From Anaerolineaceae bacterium (lineage in GTDB: Bacteria; Chloroflexota; Anaerolineae; Anaerolineales; Anaerolineaceae), in the NCBI GenBank assembly GCA_003446605.1, contig DMDF01000120.1, positions 1 through 48,941 of the forward strand: a stretch of 48,941 nucleotides of DNA. Reading direction: 5' to 3'. The notes beneath the pieces were generated by a model that searched no databases, was not told where the DNA came from, and saw only the letters and a list, made by a program, of their open reading frames with translations. The position numbers and the translations under genes were made by a program. Every line of letters starts with the position of its first letter. Positions within the stretch are counted from its first letter, which is position 1. Positions 33,612-43,243 of this stretch are shown one piece after another.

Positions 33612-36071
33612 ATGCATTATGGTTTTTTTGATGACAAGAGAGAAGAGTATGTTATTACTCAACCAGATACTCCCCTGCCGTGGATTAATTATTTAGGTTG
33701 TGAAGATTTCTTTGGCATCATTTCAAATACAGGGGGAGGATATGCTTTTTATAAAGACGCTCGTTTACGAAGAATTACGCGATACAGGTATAATAATGTC
33801 CCTTCTGATACAGGGGGACGTTATTTATATTTCCGCGATATCACTGAGGCAAACGAACCCAATAGTGACATTTGGTCTCCTACATGGCAACCGGTTCGTA
33901 AAAAACTGAATACTTATTCTTGCCATCATGGATTGGGATACACCAGAATTAAGTCTACTTATAACGCGATCGAATCAGATATTTGTTATTTTGTTCCTCT
34001 GGGTGAAAACCTCGAGATATGGGATGTGAAAATTACCAATACAAAGACAACCAGAGTTAACCTATCTGTTTTTTCTGCCATTGAGTTTTGCCTTTGGGAT
34101 GCCTGGGATGATGCAACCAATTTTCAAAGAAATTTTTCCATCGGTGAAGTGGAAGTCGAGGATGGGGTTATTTATCATAAATCTGAATATCGAGAACGCC
34201 GAAATCACTTTGCTTATTTCGCTTGCTCGGAAGAAATCTGTGGTTTTGATACCCAAAGGGATGAATTTATAGGAACATACAGAGGATGGGATTCGCCAAT
34301 TGCCGTTGAAGAAAACCAATCGAGAAATTCCATTGCCGTAGGATGGCAACCTATCGGATCACATCATCTCGAGATCACCCTTGATCCAGGTGCCAGTAAG
34401 AGAATTATCTTTATACTAGGGTATCAAGAAAATCCGGTGGGTCAAAAATTTACAGATGAACATGCGCAGATTATAAATAAAGAGGTAGCAAAATCTACCA
34501 TTCAGAAATTTTTCGATTTTACAAATGTGGATGAAGCATTTATCGAATTGAACAAATATTGGAAGAAAATTCTAAGCACTTACCACGTGAAAACACCCAA
34601 TGAACATGTTAATCGGATGGTGAACATCTGGAATGCTTATCAGGTCATGGCGACATTTAATCTATCCAGATCGGCATCGTTATTCGAAAGTGGCGTTGGG
34701 CGAGGGATGGGATTCAGAGATTCCAATCAGGATTTACTTGGTTTTTCAATGTTGGACCCGAAACAGGCGCGAGAAAGAATTCTTGATCTTGCGGCAACAC
34801 AACTTCTCAGCGGTGGAACCTATCATCAATATCAGCCTCTTTCAAAGAGAGGAAACAATGACATCGGTGGTGGGTTCAATGATGACCCCCTTTGGTTGGT
34901 GTTATCAGTCGCAGCTTATATAAAAGAAACAGACGATTGGGATATATTGCACGAATATACTCCCTTTGACAACCAGCTTTCTACACAAGAACCACTTTAT
35001 TCCCATATGCAGCGGAGCATGCAATATACTCTTGATCGCTTAGGTCCCCATAAACTGCCCCTGATCGGTAGAGCAGATTGGAATGATTGTTTGAACCTCA
35101 ATTGCTTCTCAGATTCACCCGGGCAATCTTTTCAAACAACAACAAATAAGGATGGAAAAACTGCCGAAAGCGTCTTCCTGGCAGGCATGTTCATCCTTGC
35201 CGGCAAAGAAATGATCGAGATCGCTTCGCATCTAAAAAAACACGAGGACAAGCATCGCTATCAAACAGCAATCAAGGAAATGGAAAAAGTAATTTGGGAT
35301 GCTGGGTGGGACGGCGAGTGGTTCAAACGAGCTTATGATTTTTATGGTAATCCGGTGGGGTCACATGAAAACCAAGAAGGAAAGATCTTCATCGAACCCC
35401 AGGGCATGTGCATCATGGCTGGCTTAGGAATTGAAAACGAGAAAGCACATAAAGCACTCAATTCTGTCGAAAAGTATCTGGCAACAAAAGATGGGATATT
35501 ACTTACCCAACCTGCCTTTAGTAAATATTATTTGAATTTGGGCGAGATTTCTTCCTACCCTCCGGGCTATAAAGAAAACGCTAGCGTTTTCTGCCATACC
35601 AATCCATGGATCATGATTGCAGAAACAATGGTGGGTCATGGTGATAAAGCGCTTGATTACTACCTTCGGATCAACCCATCCGCTCGTGAAGAGATCAGTG
35701 AAATTCATAAGTGTGAACCTTATGTCTACGCTCAAATGATCTCAGGGCGAGATGCACCCATCCAGGGTGAGGCGAAGAATTCCTGGTTAACTGGAACTGC
35801 AGCTTGGAATTACGTTGCCATCACACAGTGGATTCTGGGTATCCGCCCTACATATGAAGGTCTTCAAATTAATCCCGTCATCCCAGCAACATGGGATGGG
35901 TTTTCTATCACACGTATTTTCCGCGGTAAGCAATACAATATTGAGGTAAAACGAGAAGGACCGGGCAATCAGGTAACGTTAATCGTCGCCGGCAATACCC
36001 TGGATGGAAACATCCTCAAAAATGAACAATTTGAAAGCCAGAAGGTTGATGTTCTGGCTGTCCTTAAATAG
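33612..36071 (+). CDS. Cellobiose phosphorylase (GH94)
   Basis: The 819-residue protein has the length and motifs of GH94 cellobiose phosphorylases: YGFFDDKREEYVITQPDTP, a second beta-sandwich motif GLGYTRIKSTYN, RGMGFRDSNQDLLG, the catalytic acid in GRADWNDCLN (D489), YPPGYKENASVFCHTNPW and SWLTGTAAWNYVAITQWILG. It splits cellobiose with phosphate into glucose-1-phosphate and glucose, saving one ATP. There is no signal peptide, so it acts on imported sugar in the cytoplasm. GGAGG lies before the ATG. It follows the importer genes by 50 bases and is probably on the same transcript. Confidence 0.92.
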   Translation: MHYGFFDDKREEYVITQPDTPLPWINYLGCEDFFGIISNTGGGYAFYKDARLRRITRYRYNNVPSDTGGRYLYFRDITEANEPNSDIWSPTWQPVRKKLNTYSCHHGLGYTRIKSTYNAIESDICYFVPLGENLEIWDVKITNTKTTRVNLSVFSAIEFCLWDAWDDATNFQRNFSIGEVEVEDGVIYHKSEYRERRNHFAYFACSEEICGFDTQRDEFIGTYRGWDSPIAVEENQSRNSIAVGWQPIGSHHLEITLDPGASKRIIFILGYQENPVGQKFTDEHAQIINKEVAKSTIQKFFDFTNVDEAFIELNKYWKKILSTYHVKTPNEHVNRMVNIWNAYQVMATFNLSRSASLFESGVGRGMGFRDSNQDLLGFSMLDPKQARERILDLAATQLLSGGTYHQYQPLSKRGNNDIGGGFNDDPLWLVLSVAAYIKETDDWDILHEYTPFDNQLSTQEPLYSHMQRSMQYTLDRLGPHKLPLIGRADWNDCLNLNCFSDSPGQSFQTTTNKDGKTAESVFLAGMFILAGKEMIEIASHLKKHEDKHRYQTAIKEMEKVIWDAGWDGEWFKRAYDFYGNPVGSHENQEGKIFIEPQGMCIMAGLGIENEKAHKALNSVEKYLATKDGILLTQPAFSKYYLNLGEISSYPPGYKENASVFCHTNPWIMIAETMVGHGDKALDYYLRINPSAREEISEIHKCEPYVYAQMISGRDAPIQGEAKNSWLTGTAAWNYVAITQWILGIRPTYEGLQINPVIPATWDGFSITRIFRGKQYNIEVKREGPGNQVTLIVAGNTLDGNILKNEQFESQKVDVLAVLK

Positions 36072-36087
36072 ATAAATAGGTGCCGTG

Positions 36088-37122
36088 ATGAAAAAAAAAG
36101 CACTCAAAAAAGGAGTAAACCTGGGTGGTTGGATATCTCAGTTTAAAGAGTATGACCACGATCATTTTCGGTCATTCATTCAAAAAGAAGATATCCTTCG
36201 CATTTCTGACTGGGGATTTGATCATATCAGATTGCCAGTAGATTACATGGTCCTGGAAGATGCTGCATCTCCTGGCATATTTTTGCAAAGTGGTTTTGAC
36301 TATATATTTTCGTGTTGGGACTGGTGCCAGGAGGCTGGTCTGCGAGTGATTCTCGATCTGCACAAGGCACCGGGATATGCATTTGACACCCAGGAATCAA
36401 ATACCTTTGAAGACAACAAAGAAATGCAGCAGCATTTCATGGAACTTTGGAAAACAATCTCAACGAAACTTTCTTCTATAAGCTGTGATTCAATGGCTTT
36501 CGAGCTTTTGAATGAGGTTCATTTTCGTTCATCCAATATATGGAATAAAATTGTCCAACAGACTGTTCGATCCATCAGGTCTGTAGATAAGGAAAGGCTG
36601 CTTCTTTTTGGGGGAAATTATTACAGTTCAGTCGATCATTTGAAAGATCTGGTAATCCTTGATGATCCCAGAATTCTCTATAAATTCCATTTCTACCTGC
36701 CACTATCCGTCACACATCAAAAAGCCTATTGGGTTCAAGGGCTGCATGAATTTGATCAGGCAGTTGAGTATCCCGGAATAGCGGTTGGTCTGGAACCATT
36801 CCTGGAAAAAAATCCCTTATATAAAAACCGGTTATCCGAAGATGTAAATATTCAATTTGATAAAACGTATTTACGGAAAAGATTGGACGCGGCGATCAAT
36901 TTCTCAAATAAAATATCTCAACCGGTTCATTGTGGTGAATTTGGTGTGATCGACAGAGCTTCAATGGCAACCAGGAAAAATTGGACCCGCGATATGGTGT
37001 CATTGTTCAATGAACTTGACATCGGGTATGCTTACTGGTGTTATAAAGCAATGGATTTTGGATTGGTTGATGATGTTGGAGAAATCAATGACAGGGAATT
37101 GATCAATATTCTGACGAAATAA
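36088..37122 (+). CDS. Cytoplasmic glycoside hydrolase family 5 enzyme
   Basis: The 344-residue protein is a GH5 barrel: KKGVNLGGWI at the N-terminus, FDHIRLPVDYM, VILDLHKAPG, acid/base Glu in AFELLNEVH (E143), HFYLP, nucleophile Glu in HCGEFGV (E284) and YAYWCYKAMDFG. No signal peptide is present, so it cuts imported oligosaccharides, not polymers. The GH5 subfamily and linkage cannot be set by eye; beta-1,4- or beta-1,3-glucan or mannan oligosaccharides are all possible. ATG 36088 is preferred to GTG 36085 by spacing from AGGTG. It lies 16 bases after cellobiose phosphorylase and 11 before the second GH94 gene. Confidence 0.88.
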   Translation: MKKKALKKGVNLGGWISQFKEYDHDHFRSFIQKEDILRISDWGFDHIRLPVDYMVLEDAASPGIFLQSGFDYIFSCWDWCQEAGLRVILDLHKAPGYAFDTQESNTFEDNKEMQQHFMELWKTISTKLSSISCDSMAFELLNEVHFRSSNIWNKIVQQTVRSIRSVDKERLLLFGGNYYSSVDHLKDLVILDDPRILYKFHFYLPLSVTHQKAYWVQGLHEFDQAVEYPGIAVGLEPFLEKNPLYKNRLSEDVNIQFDKTYLRKRLDAAINFSNKISQPVHCGEFGVIDRASMATRKNWTRDMVSLFNELDIGYAYWCYKAMDFGLVDDVGEINDRELINILTK

Positions 37123-37133
37123 ACGGTGGCACC

Positions 37134-39551
37134 ATGAAATGTGGATATTTTGATATAGAAAATCGGGAATATGTGATCACTGATCCGCAAACACCCGTCA
37201 AGTGGATCAACTATATCGGCACCCGAGAGTTTGGTGGTTTTGTGGATCATACCGGGGGAGCCTTAATTTGCAAAGATGATCCCACATTGAATAGAATCAC
37301 AAAGTATATTCAGCAAATGCCTTCCTCAGATTTCAAAGGGGAAACACTCTACCTTCGAATACATCGTACAGATGGGTATCAGATCTTTTCCCCGTTTTAT
37401 GTTCCTACCTTACAAAAATTGGATCAGTACGAGTGCCATATTGGACTGGGGTACACAAGGATCCTTTCCCAATACGCTGGAATCGAAACAGAGGTGACCA
37501 TTTTTGTTCCAGAAAAAGAAAAATGCGAAATACGCGACATCAAGATAAGGAACCTATCGGAAATCCCTGTTCATATCGATATCATCCCGGTAGTTGAATA
37601 CACCCATCCAGACGCGCTGAAACAGTTCACGAACGCGGATTGGATTCCGCAAACGATGCAAAGCAAAGCAGTTATCGAAAATGACGGGACTGTTGTTTTA
37701 ATTCAATACCCTTTCATGCATCGTGATTCCCAAATCAACTTTTTTTCATCCAATAGTAAAGTATCATCCTTCGAATCAGACCGCAAACTCTTCTTGGGAG
37801 AGAATGAGTATGGTAGTTTCAAGAAACCCCTCGCCCTCACGAAAAAGGAACTCTCCAACAGCGAGGCATTACGCGGGGATAACATCGCTGCACTCCTCCA
37901 CCCCCTGGGAGTTGTAGAACCGAGTGAAGAGAAAAGTATTATCACCGTACTGGGGCAGACCAACAACCTCGATTCAGCCAGGTCAGTTATGCGACAATTC
38001 AGCAATGAAGCGGCGATAGGAAATGAATTGGCGAAGCTTTCCGCATTTTGGGATCGATATTTAGATACGATCCAGGTTCACAGCCCTGCAAAGGATCTGG
38101 ATGTGATGGTGAATATCTTCAACCCACGCCAGTGTTTTACCACGTTCACCTGGTCCAGGTACTTATCATATTATCAGCTGGGGCTGGGGTCCCGTGGTAT
38201 TGGAATCAGAGATTCCTCTCAAGATCTTTTAGCGGTAATCGCAGCCATACCTGAAGAAACCAAAACATTTCTTGAACTCCTGCTTAGCTACCAGAAACAA
38301 GACGGATCTGCCATGCATCAGTTCAATCCCCTATCCAATATTGGAAGCTGTGGAGATTCGGCTGAAATGGAAGACCGCTACCATTATTATAGCGATGATC
38401 ATTTGTGGATAGTTTTAGCTGTCATGGCTTATATTAAAGAAACCGCAGATTTGGATTTCCTTCATAGAACCATCCCGTTCTACGAGAAAGATAGAGATCA
38501 AAACCCTATAGAGAGTGCTTCCGTTCTTGATCACATTCATAGAGCCCTGGATTTCACACAGAATAATGTGGGCAGGCACGCTCTACCTTTACTGGGTTTT
38601 GCTGATTGGAATGATACGGTAAATCTACCTAAAGGTGCAGAATCGCTATTCGTCGCTAATTTGTATGGTTTTGTCCTTGAACAATTAATACCGGTAGTGG
38701 AGATATGTGGAAAAACCGATCTCGCAGCATACTATAAAGAAAAATATCATGTAATGAGAGAAAAAGTTGAGTCGTCAAGTTGGGATGGTGAATGGTATCT
38801 GCGCTATTTTGACCACGCAGGAAATCCGATCGGATCTTCACAAAATAAATACTGCCAGATGTATCTTAACGCTCAAACCTGGCCGGTTTTATCTGGGTTT
38901 GCATCGAAAGAACGAGCGCAACATGCAATGGCAGCAGTTTATGATAAATTATTTACTCCACATGGGATCAAGATTTCCACCCCACCCTTTGATGGGTATG
39001 ACCCTGTCTATGGCGGGATCACCACTTTTCCCTCTGGGGTCAAGGAAAATGGAGGGATTTTCGTCCACCCAAACCCATGGGCGATGATGGCAGAGACACT
39101 GCTAGGAAATGGGAACCGGGCATTCGAGTATTACCAGGCGACCAACCCCGCATCGCATAATGACGAAATTGAGAGATACGAATGTGAGCCATATGTCTAT
39201 CCGCAAAACATCATTGCTGATAACCACCCGCAATTTGGTCTGGCGCGAAACTCATGGCTAACCGGTGCTGCTGCCTGGCATTACATTGCTGCCACACAAT
39301 ATATTCTGGGGATCCGCCCGGAAGTATCTGGATTACGGATCGATCCATGTATACCCTCCAAGTGGGATGGTCTTACCATTACGCGAAAATTTAGAGGTAA
39401 AACCTATACCATCATAATCCATAACCCCCATCATGTTTGCAAAGGTGTCAGCAGGGTAGCAGCCAATGGCAAAGAAATACTGGGTACCCTGCTTAACCCA
39501 GATGAGATGGAAAAGGAAAACCAAATCGAAGTTTGGTTGGGAATAAAATAG
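37134..39551 (+). CDS. GH94 family phosphorylase of unassigned specificity
   Basis: The 805-residue protein aligns end to end with the upstream cellobiose phosphorylase (GYFDIENREYVITDPQTP, GLGYTRILSQYAG, GIGIRDSSQDLL, FADWNDTVNLP with D491 as catalytic acid, SWLTGAAAWHYIAATQYILG), but many substrate-loop residues differ, such as MEDRYHYYSDDHLW in place of IGGGFNDDPLW. It should phosphorolyse a different beta-linked glucoside; options within GH94 include cellodextrin, laminaribiose, chitobiose or cellobionate. GGTGG lies before the ATG. It is the last gene of the operon and has no signal peptide. Confidence 0.88.
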   Translation: MKCGYFDIENREYVITDPQTPVKWINYIGTREFGGFVDHTGGALICKDDPTLNRITKYIQQMPSSDFKGETLYLRIHRTDGYQIFSPFYVPTLQKLDQYECHIGLGYTRILSQYAGIETEVTIFVPEKEKCEIRDIKIRNLSEIPVHIDIIPVVEYTHPDALKQFTNADWIPQTMQSKAVIENDGTVVLIQYPFMHRDSQINFFSSNSKVSSFESDRKLFLGENEYGSFKKPLALTKKELSNSEALRGDNIAALLHPLGVVEPSEEKSIITVLGQTNNLDSARSVMRQFSNEAAIGNELAKLSAFWDRYLDTIQVHSPAKDLDVMVNIFNPRQCFTTFTWSRYLSYYQLGLGSRGIGIRDSSQDLLAVIAAIPEETKTFLELLLSYQKQDGSAMHQFNPLSNIGSCGDSAEMEDRYHYYSDDHLWIVLAVMAYIKETADLDFLHRTIPFYEKDRDQNPIESASVLDHIHRALDFTQNNVGRHALPLLGFADWNDTVNLPKGAESLFVANLYGFVLEQLIPVVEICGKTDLAAYYKEKYHVMREKVESSSWDGEWYLRYFDHAGNPIGSSQNKYCQMYLNAQTWPVLSGFASKERAQHAMAAVYDKLFTPHGIKISTPPFDGYDPVYGGITTFPSGVKENGGIFVHPNPWAMMAETLLGNGNRAFEYYQATNPASHNDEIERYECEPYVYPQNIIADNHPQFGLARNSWLTGAAAWHYIAATQYILGIRPEVSGLRIDPCIPSKWDGLTITRKFRGKTYTIIIHNPHHVCKGVSRVAANGKEILGTLLNPDEMEKENQIEVWLGIK

Positions 39552-39772
39552 ACCTTTCCTTCATCCAAATTGTATAAATAAAAAATACAAAACAGTTGAA
39601 TTTGTTCTCCTCAATCGAGGATGTTAGTGCTGCAATAGGTATGCGTTTAACCCCACCATCTATTTTCCCCCAACTCTGGCAGGGTAATTGGTAACCCTCC
39701 GCCGAGATCCTTCGATCGACGCGCTCCCTCAAGATGATCCGTTCGCCATCCCGGGCTCAAGTATGCTTTTTA

Positions 39773-40801
39773 TTATTCAATTTTCAACGGATTTGCTTTG
39801 ATAAAATCAATGATTTCCGTTACATATCCAAAGGCAAGACAAACAACCGTATCTGCTCCACCATAATAAACCGCCATTCGTTCAGACTCCCCGTCTACAA
39901 GGGCAGCACATGGAAAAGCTACATTCGGCACATCACCGATTTGCTCATAGCTCATTTGCGGAGCCAGTAAATAGGGAGCTCCCCTGGCAATAACCTTCCA
40001 GGGTTGATCAAGATCTAATAGTGCAGCGCCAAAACTATATACATACCCATTACAGGAGGTTAAAACACCATGGTAGATCAGCAGCCATCCGTCTTTGGTC
40101 TCAATCGGGATGGGACCTGCTCCAACTTTTGTTGCCTGCCAGCCCCCTGTCGTCCCCATCACAAAGCGGTGTCTGCCCCAATATTTCATATCCGGGCTTT
40201 CACTGAAATATATATCACCGAAGGGTGTATGCCCGTTATCGCTGGGTCGGCTTAACATGCCATACTTTCCGTTTATCTTCCTGGGGAAGAGAACACCATT
40301 GCGATTGAAAGGCAAGAATGCATTTTCTAGCTGGTAAAACTCTTTAAAATCGTAGGTGTAACCCACCCCAATCGTTGGACCGTGATATCCATTGCACCAG
40401 GTTACGTAATAGCGATCTTCTATCCAGACCACTCTAGGATCATAGGAATATTGAAAATCCGCGATTTCATTAACGGCTTGGTCATCAGGTTTCCATTTTA
40501 TGCGATCATCTGACAATTCCCAATCATAGCCATTATCGCTAAATCCAACATGCAGCTGCTGCATGCGAGTCTTTGTATCACATCTGAATACCCCTGCAAA
40601 TTTTCCATTGAAAGGCACCACGGCGCTGTTGAATATACTGTTTGAGGAAGGGATCAGATCACGTGGTATGACCGGATTTCTAGCAGATCGCCACAATACA
40701 TCTTTGAATCCCTCTGGTCGATCTTCCCATGGTATATTAGGGATTGCGTTTGCATTCTTCAGAATAAAATTGTCCTTTTGTATCGATTTCTTCTTTTCCA
40801 T
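39773..40801 (-). CDS. GH130 family phosphorylase (mannoside-specific)
   Basis: The 342-residue protein is a five-blade propeller of GH130: NSAVVPFNGKFAGVFRCDT, LHVGFSDNGYDWE, the catalytic Asp in SYDPRVVWIEDRYYVTWCN, GKYGMLSRPSDNGH, GAGPIPIETKDGWLLIYHG and VYYGGADTVVCLAFG. Members split beta-1,4-mannosyl bonds with phosphate to give mannose-1-phosphate. Its length is nearer subfamily 2 than subfamily 1, but this is a weak clue. ATG 40801 has GGTGG about 8 bases upstream; the longer frame would start at a TTG 7 codons earlier. It follows the epimerase gene by 30 bases. The two together match the known mannobiose route: epimerisation to mannosyl-glucose, then phosphorolysis. Confidence 0.92.
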   Translation of the reverse strand: MEKKKSIQKDNFILKNANAIPNIPWEDRPEGFKDVLWRSARNPVIPRDLIPSSNSIFNSAVVPFNGKFAGVFRCDTKTRMQQLHVGFSDNGYDWELSDDRIKWKPDDQAVNEIADFQYSYDPRVVWIEDRYYVTWCNGYHGPTIGVGYTYDFKEFYQLENAFLPFNRNGVLFPRKINGKYGMLSRPSDNGHTPFGDIYFSESPDMKYWGRHRFVMGTTGGWQATKVGAGPIPIETKDGWLLIYHGVLTSCNGYVYSFGAALLDLDQPWKVIARGAPYLLAPQMSYEQIGDVPNVAFPCAALVDGESERMAVYYGGADTVVCLAFGYVTEIIDFIKANPLKIE

Positions 40802-40831
40802 GCTACACCACCTATTTTTCAACCATTCAAA

Positions 40832-42019
40832 TTATTCAGGTAATCGTTTTAACATTTCAAAACAAAGTCGACTTTCGTGATACGGTCCTTCCCAGGGACC
40901 AAATTTCAAACTCGACGGATCAACCGATCCATCAGGCAACAATCGTTTAAACCAGCCTCCTCTTTGTTTATCGATCAACTTGTCTTGGATATATTCCCAA
41001 CTTGTTTGAGCCGCCTCTAAATATTTTAACGATCCTGACAACTGGTAGGCATTATAGAACCCGATCACAGCTTCTGCTTGAGACCACCACTCCTTTTTTG
41101 GATTAATGATCTCTGCAGCAGTCGCTTCCTGAATTATGCTGCCATCACTGTTTATTCCAGAAAGGATCACACCATTTGCCAGTTTTAGAGATTGCTCCCT
41201 CGCCAGCGCAAGGGCATCTGAGTTCCCCAATATTTCAGCTGCCTCATAGAATAACCAGCTTCCCTCAATGTCGTGACCATAAGAGATATGATCGGATAAG
41301 GATTCCCATTGATTATCAAAAAACAAGTTAAAATGCCCGGCGTTGTTTATGATGTGATCCGTAAAAATATCCAGTGTGTCTCGCAGCTGATTTCGTACTT
41401 TCGTGCTATCCCATACTATAGCTAAATTGGTATACGCCTCCATGATATGTAGCATCGTATTCATCGATTTCTGGCAGTTCATATCGCTTTCGCCCAGGCG
41501 CTTGTCCTCTAATAAAGTCCATTCCCGGTTGCTTCCTTCGATATAACCACCAAACTTTGGTTCATAGGCATATTTTTCTAATAACTCAAAAAGTTGAACT
41601 GCCAAATTTAAACTCAATCCCTCTTCAGTGGCTTGAAAGTACTCACTCAATCCATAAATTCCAAAAGCTTGTGCATAATGGTGCTTCCGTGTATTCACAG
41701 GACTTCCATACCTATCAACAGACCAGAACAATCCACCAAAATCATTATCCCAAAATTTTGAGGTGAGATATTCAAAAGCTATATGTGCAATGTTAATATA
41801 TTCTTCTTTTTTATAGAAACGATATGCTCTGGAAAAAGTCCATAATAATCTTGTACAGGAAACGGCAGTGCGGGGTATATCGTTTAGAATAACATGATCA
41901 ATCGTCATTCCCCCATAAAATCCCCCATTTGCTCTATCGGGAGTATTTATCATCCAGAAAGGAAGGATATTATCTCGTAATTCTTGTTTAAATTGTTTTT
42001 TTGTAAGTGTAGAATCCAT
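40832..42019 (-). CDS. Cellobiose 2-epimerase (AGE family)
   Basis: The 395-residue protein is an (alpha/alpha)6 barrel of the N-acylglucosamine 2-epimerase superfamily with cellobiose-epimerase marks: RTAVSCTRLLWTFS, KHHYAQAFGIYGLSEY, QKSMNTMLHIMEAYT, SYGHDIEGSWLFYEAAE, EWWSQAEAV and PYHESRLCFEM. The paired His residues act as general acid and base. It converts the reducing-end sugar of beta-1,4-disaccharides between glucose and mannose. No signal peptide is seen. Its start has a weak ribosome site. A 28-bp perfect LacI-type palindrome lies 36 bases upstream, so it is controlled with the importer. Confidence 0.9.
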   Translation of the reverse strand: MDSTLTKKQFKQELRDNILPFWMINTPDRANGGFYGGMTIDHVILNDIPRTAVSCTRLLWTFSRAYRFYKKEEYINIAHIAFEYLTSKFWDNDFGGLFWSVDRYGSPVNTRKHHYAQAFGIYGLSEYFQATEEGLSLNLAVQLFELLEKYAYEPKFGGYIEGSNREWTLLEDKRLGESDMNCQKSMNTMLHIMEAYTNLAIVWDSTKVRNQLRDTLDIFTDHIINNAGHFNLFFDNQWESLSDHISYGHDIEGSWLFYEAAEILGNSDALALAREQSLKLANGVILSGINSDGSIIQEATAAEIINPKKEWWSQAEAVIGFYNAYQLSGSLKYLEAAQTSWEYIQDKLIDKQRGGWFKRLLPDGSVDPSSLKFGPWEGPYHESRLCFEMLKRLPE

Positions 42020-42054
42020 TTTTCATTATGAACAATAAATGTGATGAGAGCAGT

Positions 42055-42082
42055 ATAATATTGGGAACGTTCCCAATATTAT
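42055..42082 (-). promoter_or_regulatory. LacI-type operator upstream of the epimerase-GH130 operon
   Basis: This 28-bp palindrome is perfect, centred on CG between 42068 and 42069, with core TTGGGAAC/GTTCCCAA. It matches the operators before the LacI gene and the importer. A -10-like TATTAT overlaps its gene-side edge. Confidence 0.78.
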
Positions 42083-42174
42083 TTTACCATAAACCCGCCT
42101 TTTAATAATTCTTACCCTATTCCCCATTTATCTTTTGCAATATCAAGTGTTCTGGTTTAATGCTGTTTCGGAAC

Positions 42175-42204
42175 AAAAAAATACCGCAGAAGCTGCGGTA
42201 TTTT
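42175..42204 (-). terminator. Rho-independent terminator of the PadR-HAAS operon
   Basis: A 12-bp stem (AAAATACCGCAG / CTGCGGTATTTT) with a 3-base loop lies 17 bases after the HAAS gene. On the minus transcript it ends in a run of seven T, so it is a classic terminator. The A/T flanks mean it could also work in the other direction. Confidence 0.85.
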
Positions 42205-42220
42205 CTCCACCAGGCATACA

Positions 42221-43243
42221 TCAGATAGTCGGATGTTTCAATTCACGAACTATCTCTTTAATAACATCCACCACACTGCTAGCAATCCCCAACCCTAACG
42301 CAATTGCCATGCCACTGTTCGCAATGGATTGAATATGGAGTACATTCTCCAACCCTAACACCTCATTGAGACCTTCCAGGGTGAAAAGGGGCAATGATGA
42401 AATAAGAAATCCGAGCAGTACACCATTGGCACACTCGGTGCCAATGTGCCACCAATTAGTGAGAGCGGTGTGACGGTTCTGCACCAGCAGGGTGATATTG
42501 CGTGCCAGATCCAGACCGGTTAAAACTAGGATGAAGGGGATCAGACGCACAAAGCTGCCGGTTAAAAATGGCAGCATGTGTACCTGGTTATCCAGAGCAG
42601 AGCGAAGAGGAACATATCCAGAGCTCCCTCGCATATACGTAAAGAAAGTCAACCCTATAATCCCCAGCAGTACCTCACTGGATTTTCCAATACGGTTCAC
42701 TTCTTTTTGTTCTTCAGGCAATTGCGGTAGATCGCTGATATTCAACGTTTGCAGGTCTTCGATTTCCTCGAGGGCTCGTTCTTCACTTTTACGCTCGATG
42801 ATGGCAAAAACAATGGTGACCATGCCGAATGCTGAGAGGGCTCCACTCCAGATACTGCCCAGCCACTCCAGAACGTTCAATCCTGCATTGGCAGGCTGCC
42901 CAACAATAGATGAAATGATGAAAGAAAGCGTCACAGCGCCAATAACTACTGCCACCACGATGCGCATCACCAGGCTGTAAACAGGGAAAATGCGTGATCC
43001 AATCAAAGCTCGCTGTGGGCGATACTGGGCTGCTACTTTGCGCGGAGAACCCATTTCCATCAATACCGCTTCCATTTCCTTTTCGGTGGTCTCATGATCC
43101 TCCGCATAACGTTCTGCCAGCACATCATACAGGTACGATTCGATCTCGGCTGTAATGTCAGCCCGTTCTTTTCCGCTCAGTTCCCGTTTGACACCCAACA
43201 GATAGCGCTCCAATAATTCCTTTGCTGCTTTATTCGTTTTCAT
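42221..43243 (-). CDS. HAAS signalling-domain membrane protein
   Basis: The 340-residue protein starts with a HAAS-type helical domain (about 1-75: LLERYLLGVKRELSGKERADITAEIESYLYD, then MEAVLMEMGSPRKVAAQY), known from proteins paired with PadR regulators. About six hydrophobic segments follow (near 90-112, 130-150, 190-210, 225-250, 270-290 and 305-330). The function of the membrane part is not known. AGGAGA lies before the ATG, which overlaps the PadR end by 14 bases. The pair is ended by a strong terminator. Confidence 0.85.
   Translation of the reverse strand: MKTNKAAKELLERYLLGVKRELSGKERADITAEIESYLYDVLAERYAEDHETTEKEMEAVLMEMGSPRKVAAQYRPQRALIGSRIFPVYSLVMRIVVAVVIGAVTLSFIISSIVGQPANAGLNVLEWLGSIWSGALSAFGMVTIVFAIIERKSEERALEEIEDLQTLNISDLPQLPEEQKEVNRIGKSSEVLLGIIGLTFFTYMRGSSGYVPLRSALDNQVHMLPFLTGSFVRLIPFILVLTGLDLARNITLLVQNRHTALTNWWHIGTECANGVLLGFLISSLPLFTLEGLNEVLGLENVLHIQSIANSGMAIALGLGIASSVVDVIKEIVRELKHPTI

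Noticed and set aside
39704..39737. REP-like GAGATCCTTCG...CTCAAGATGA between the convergent glycan operons
   Set aside because: Resembles a common intergenic repeat, but only one copy is visible and the arms are imperfect.
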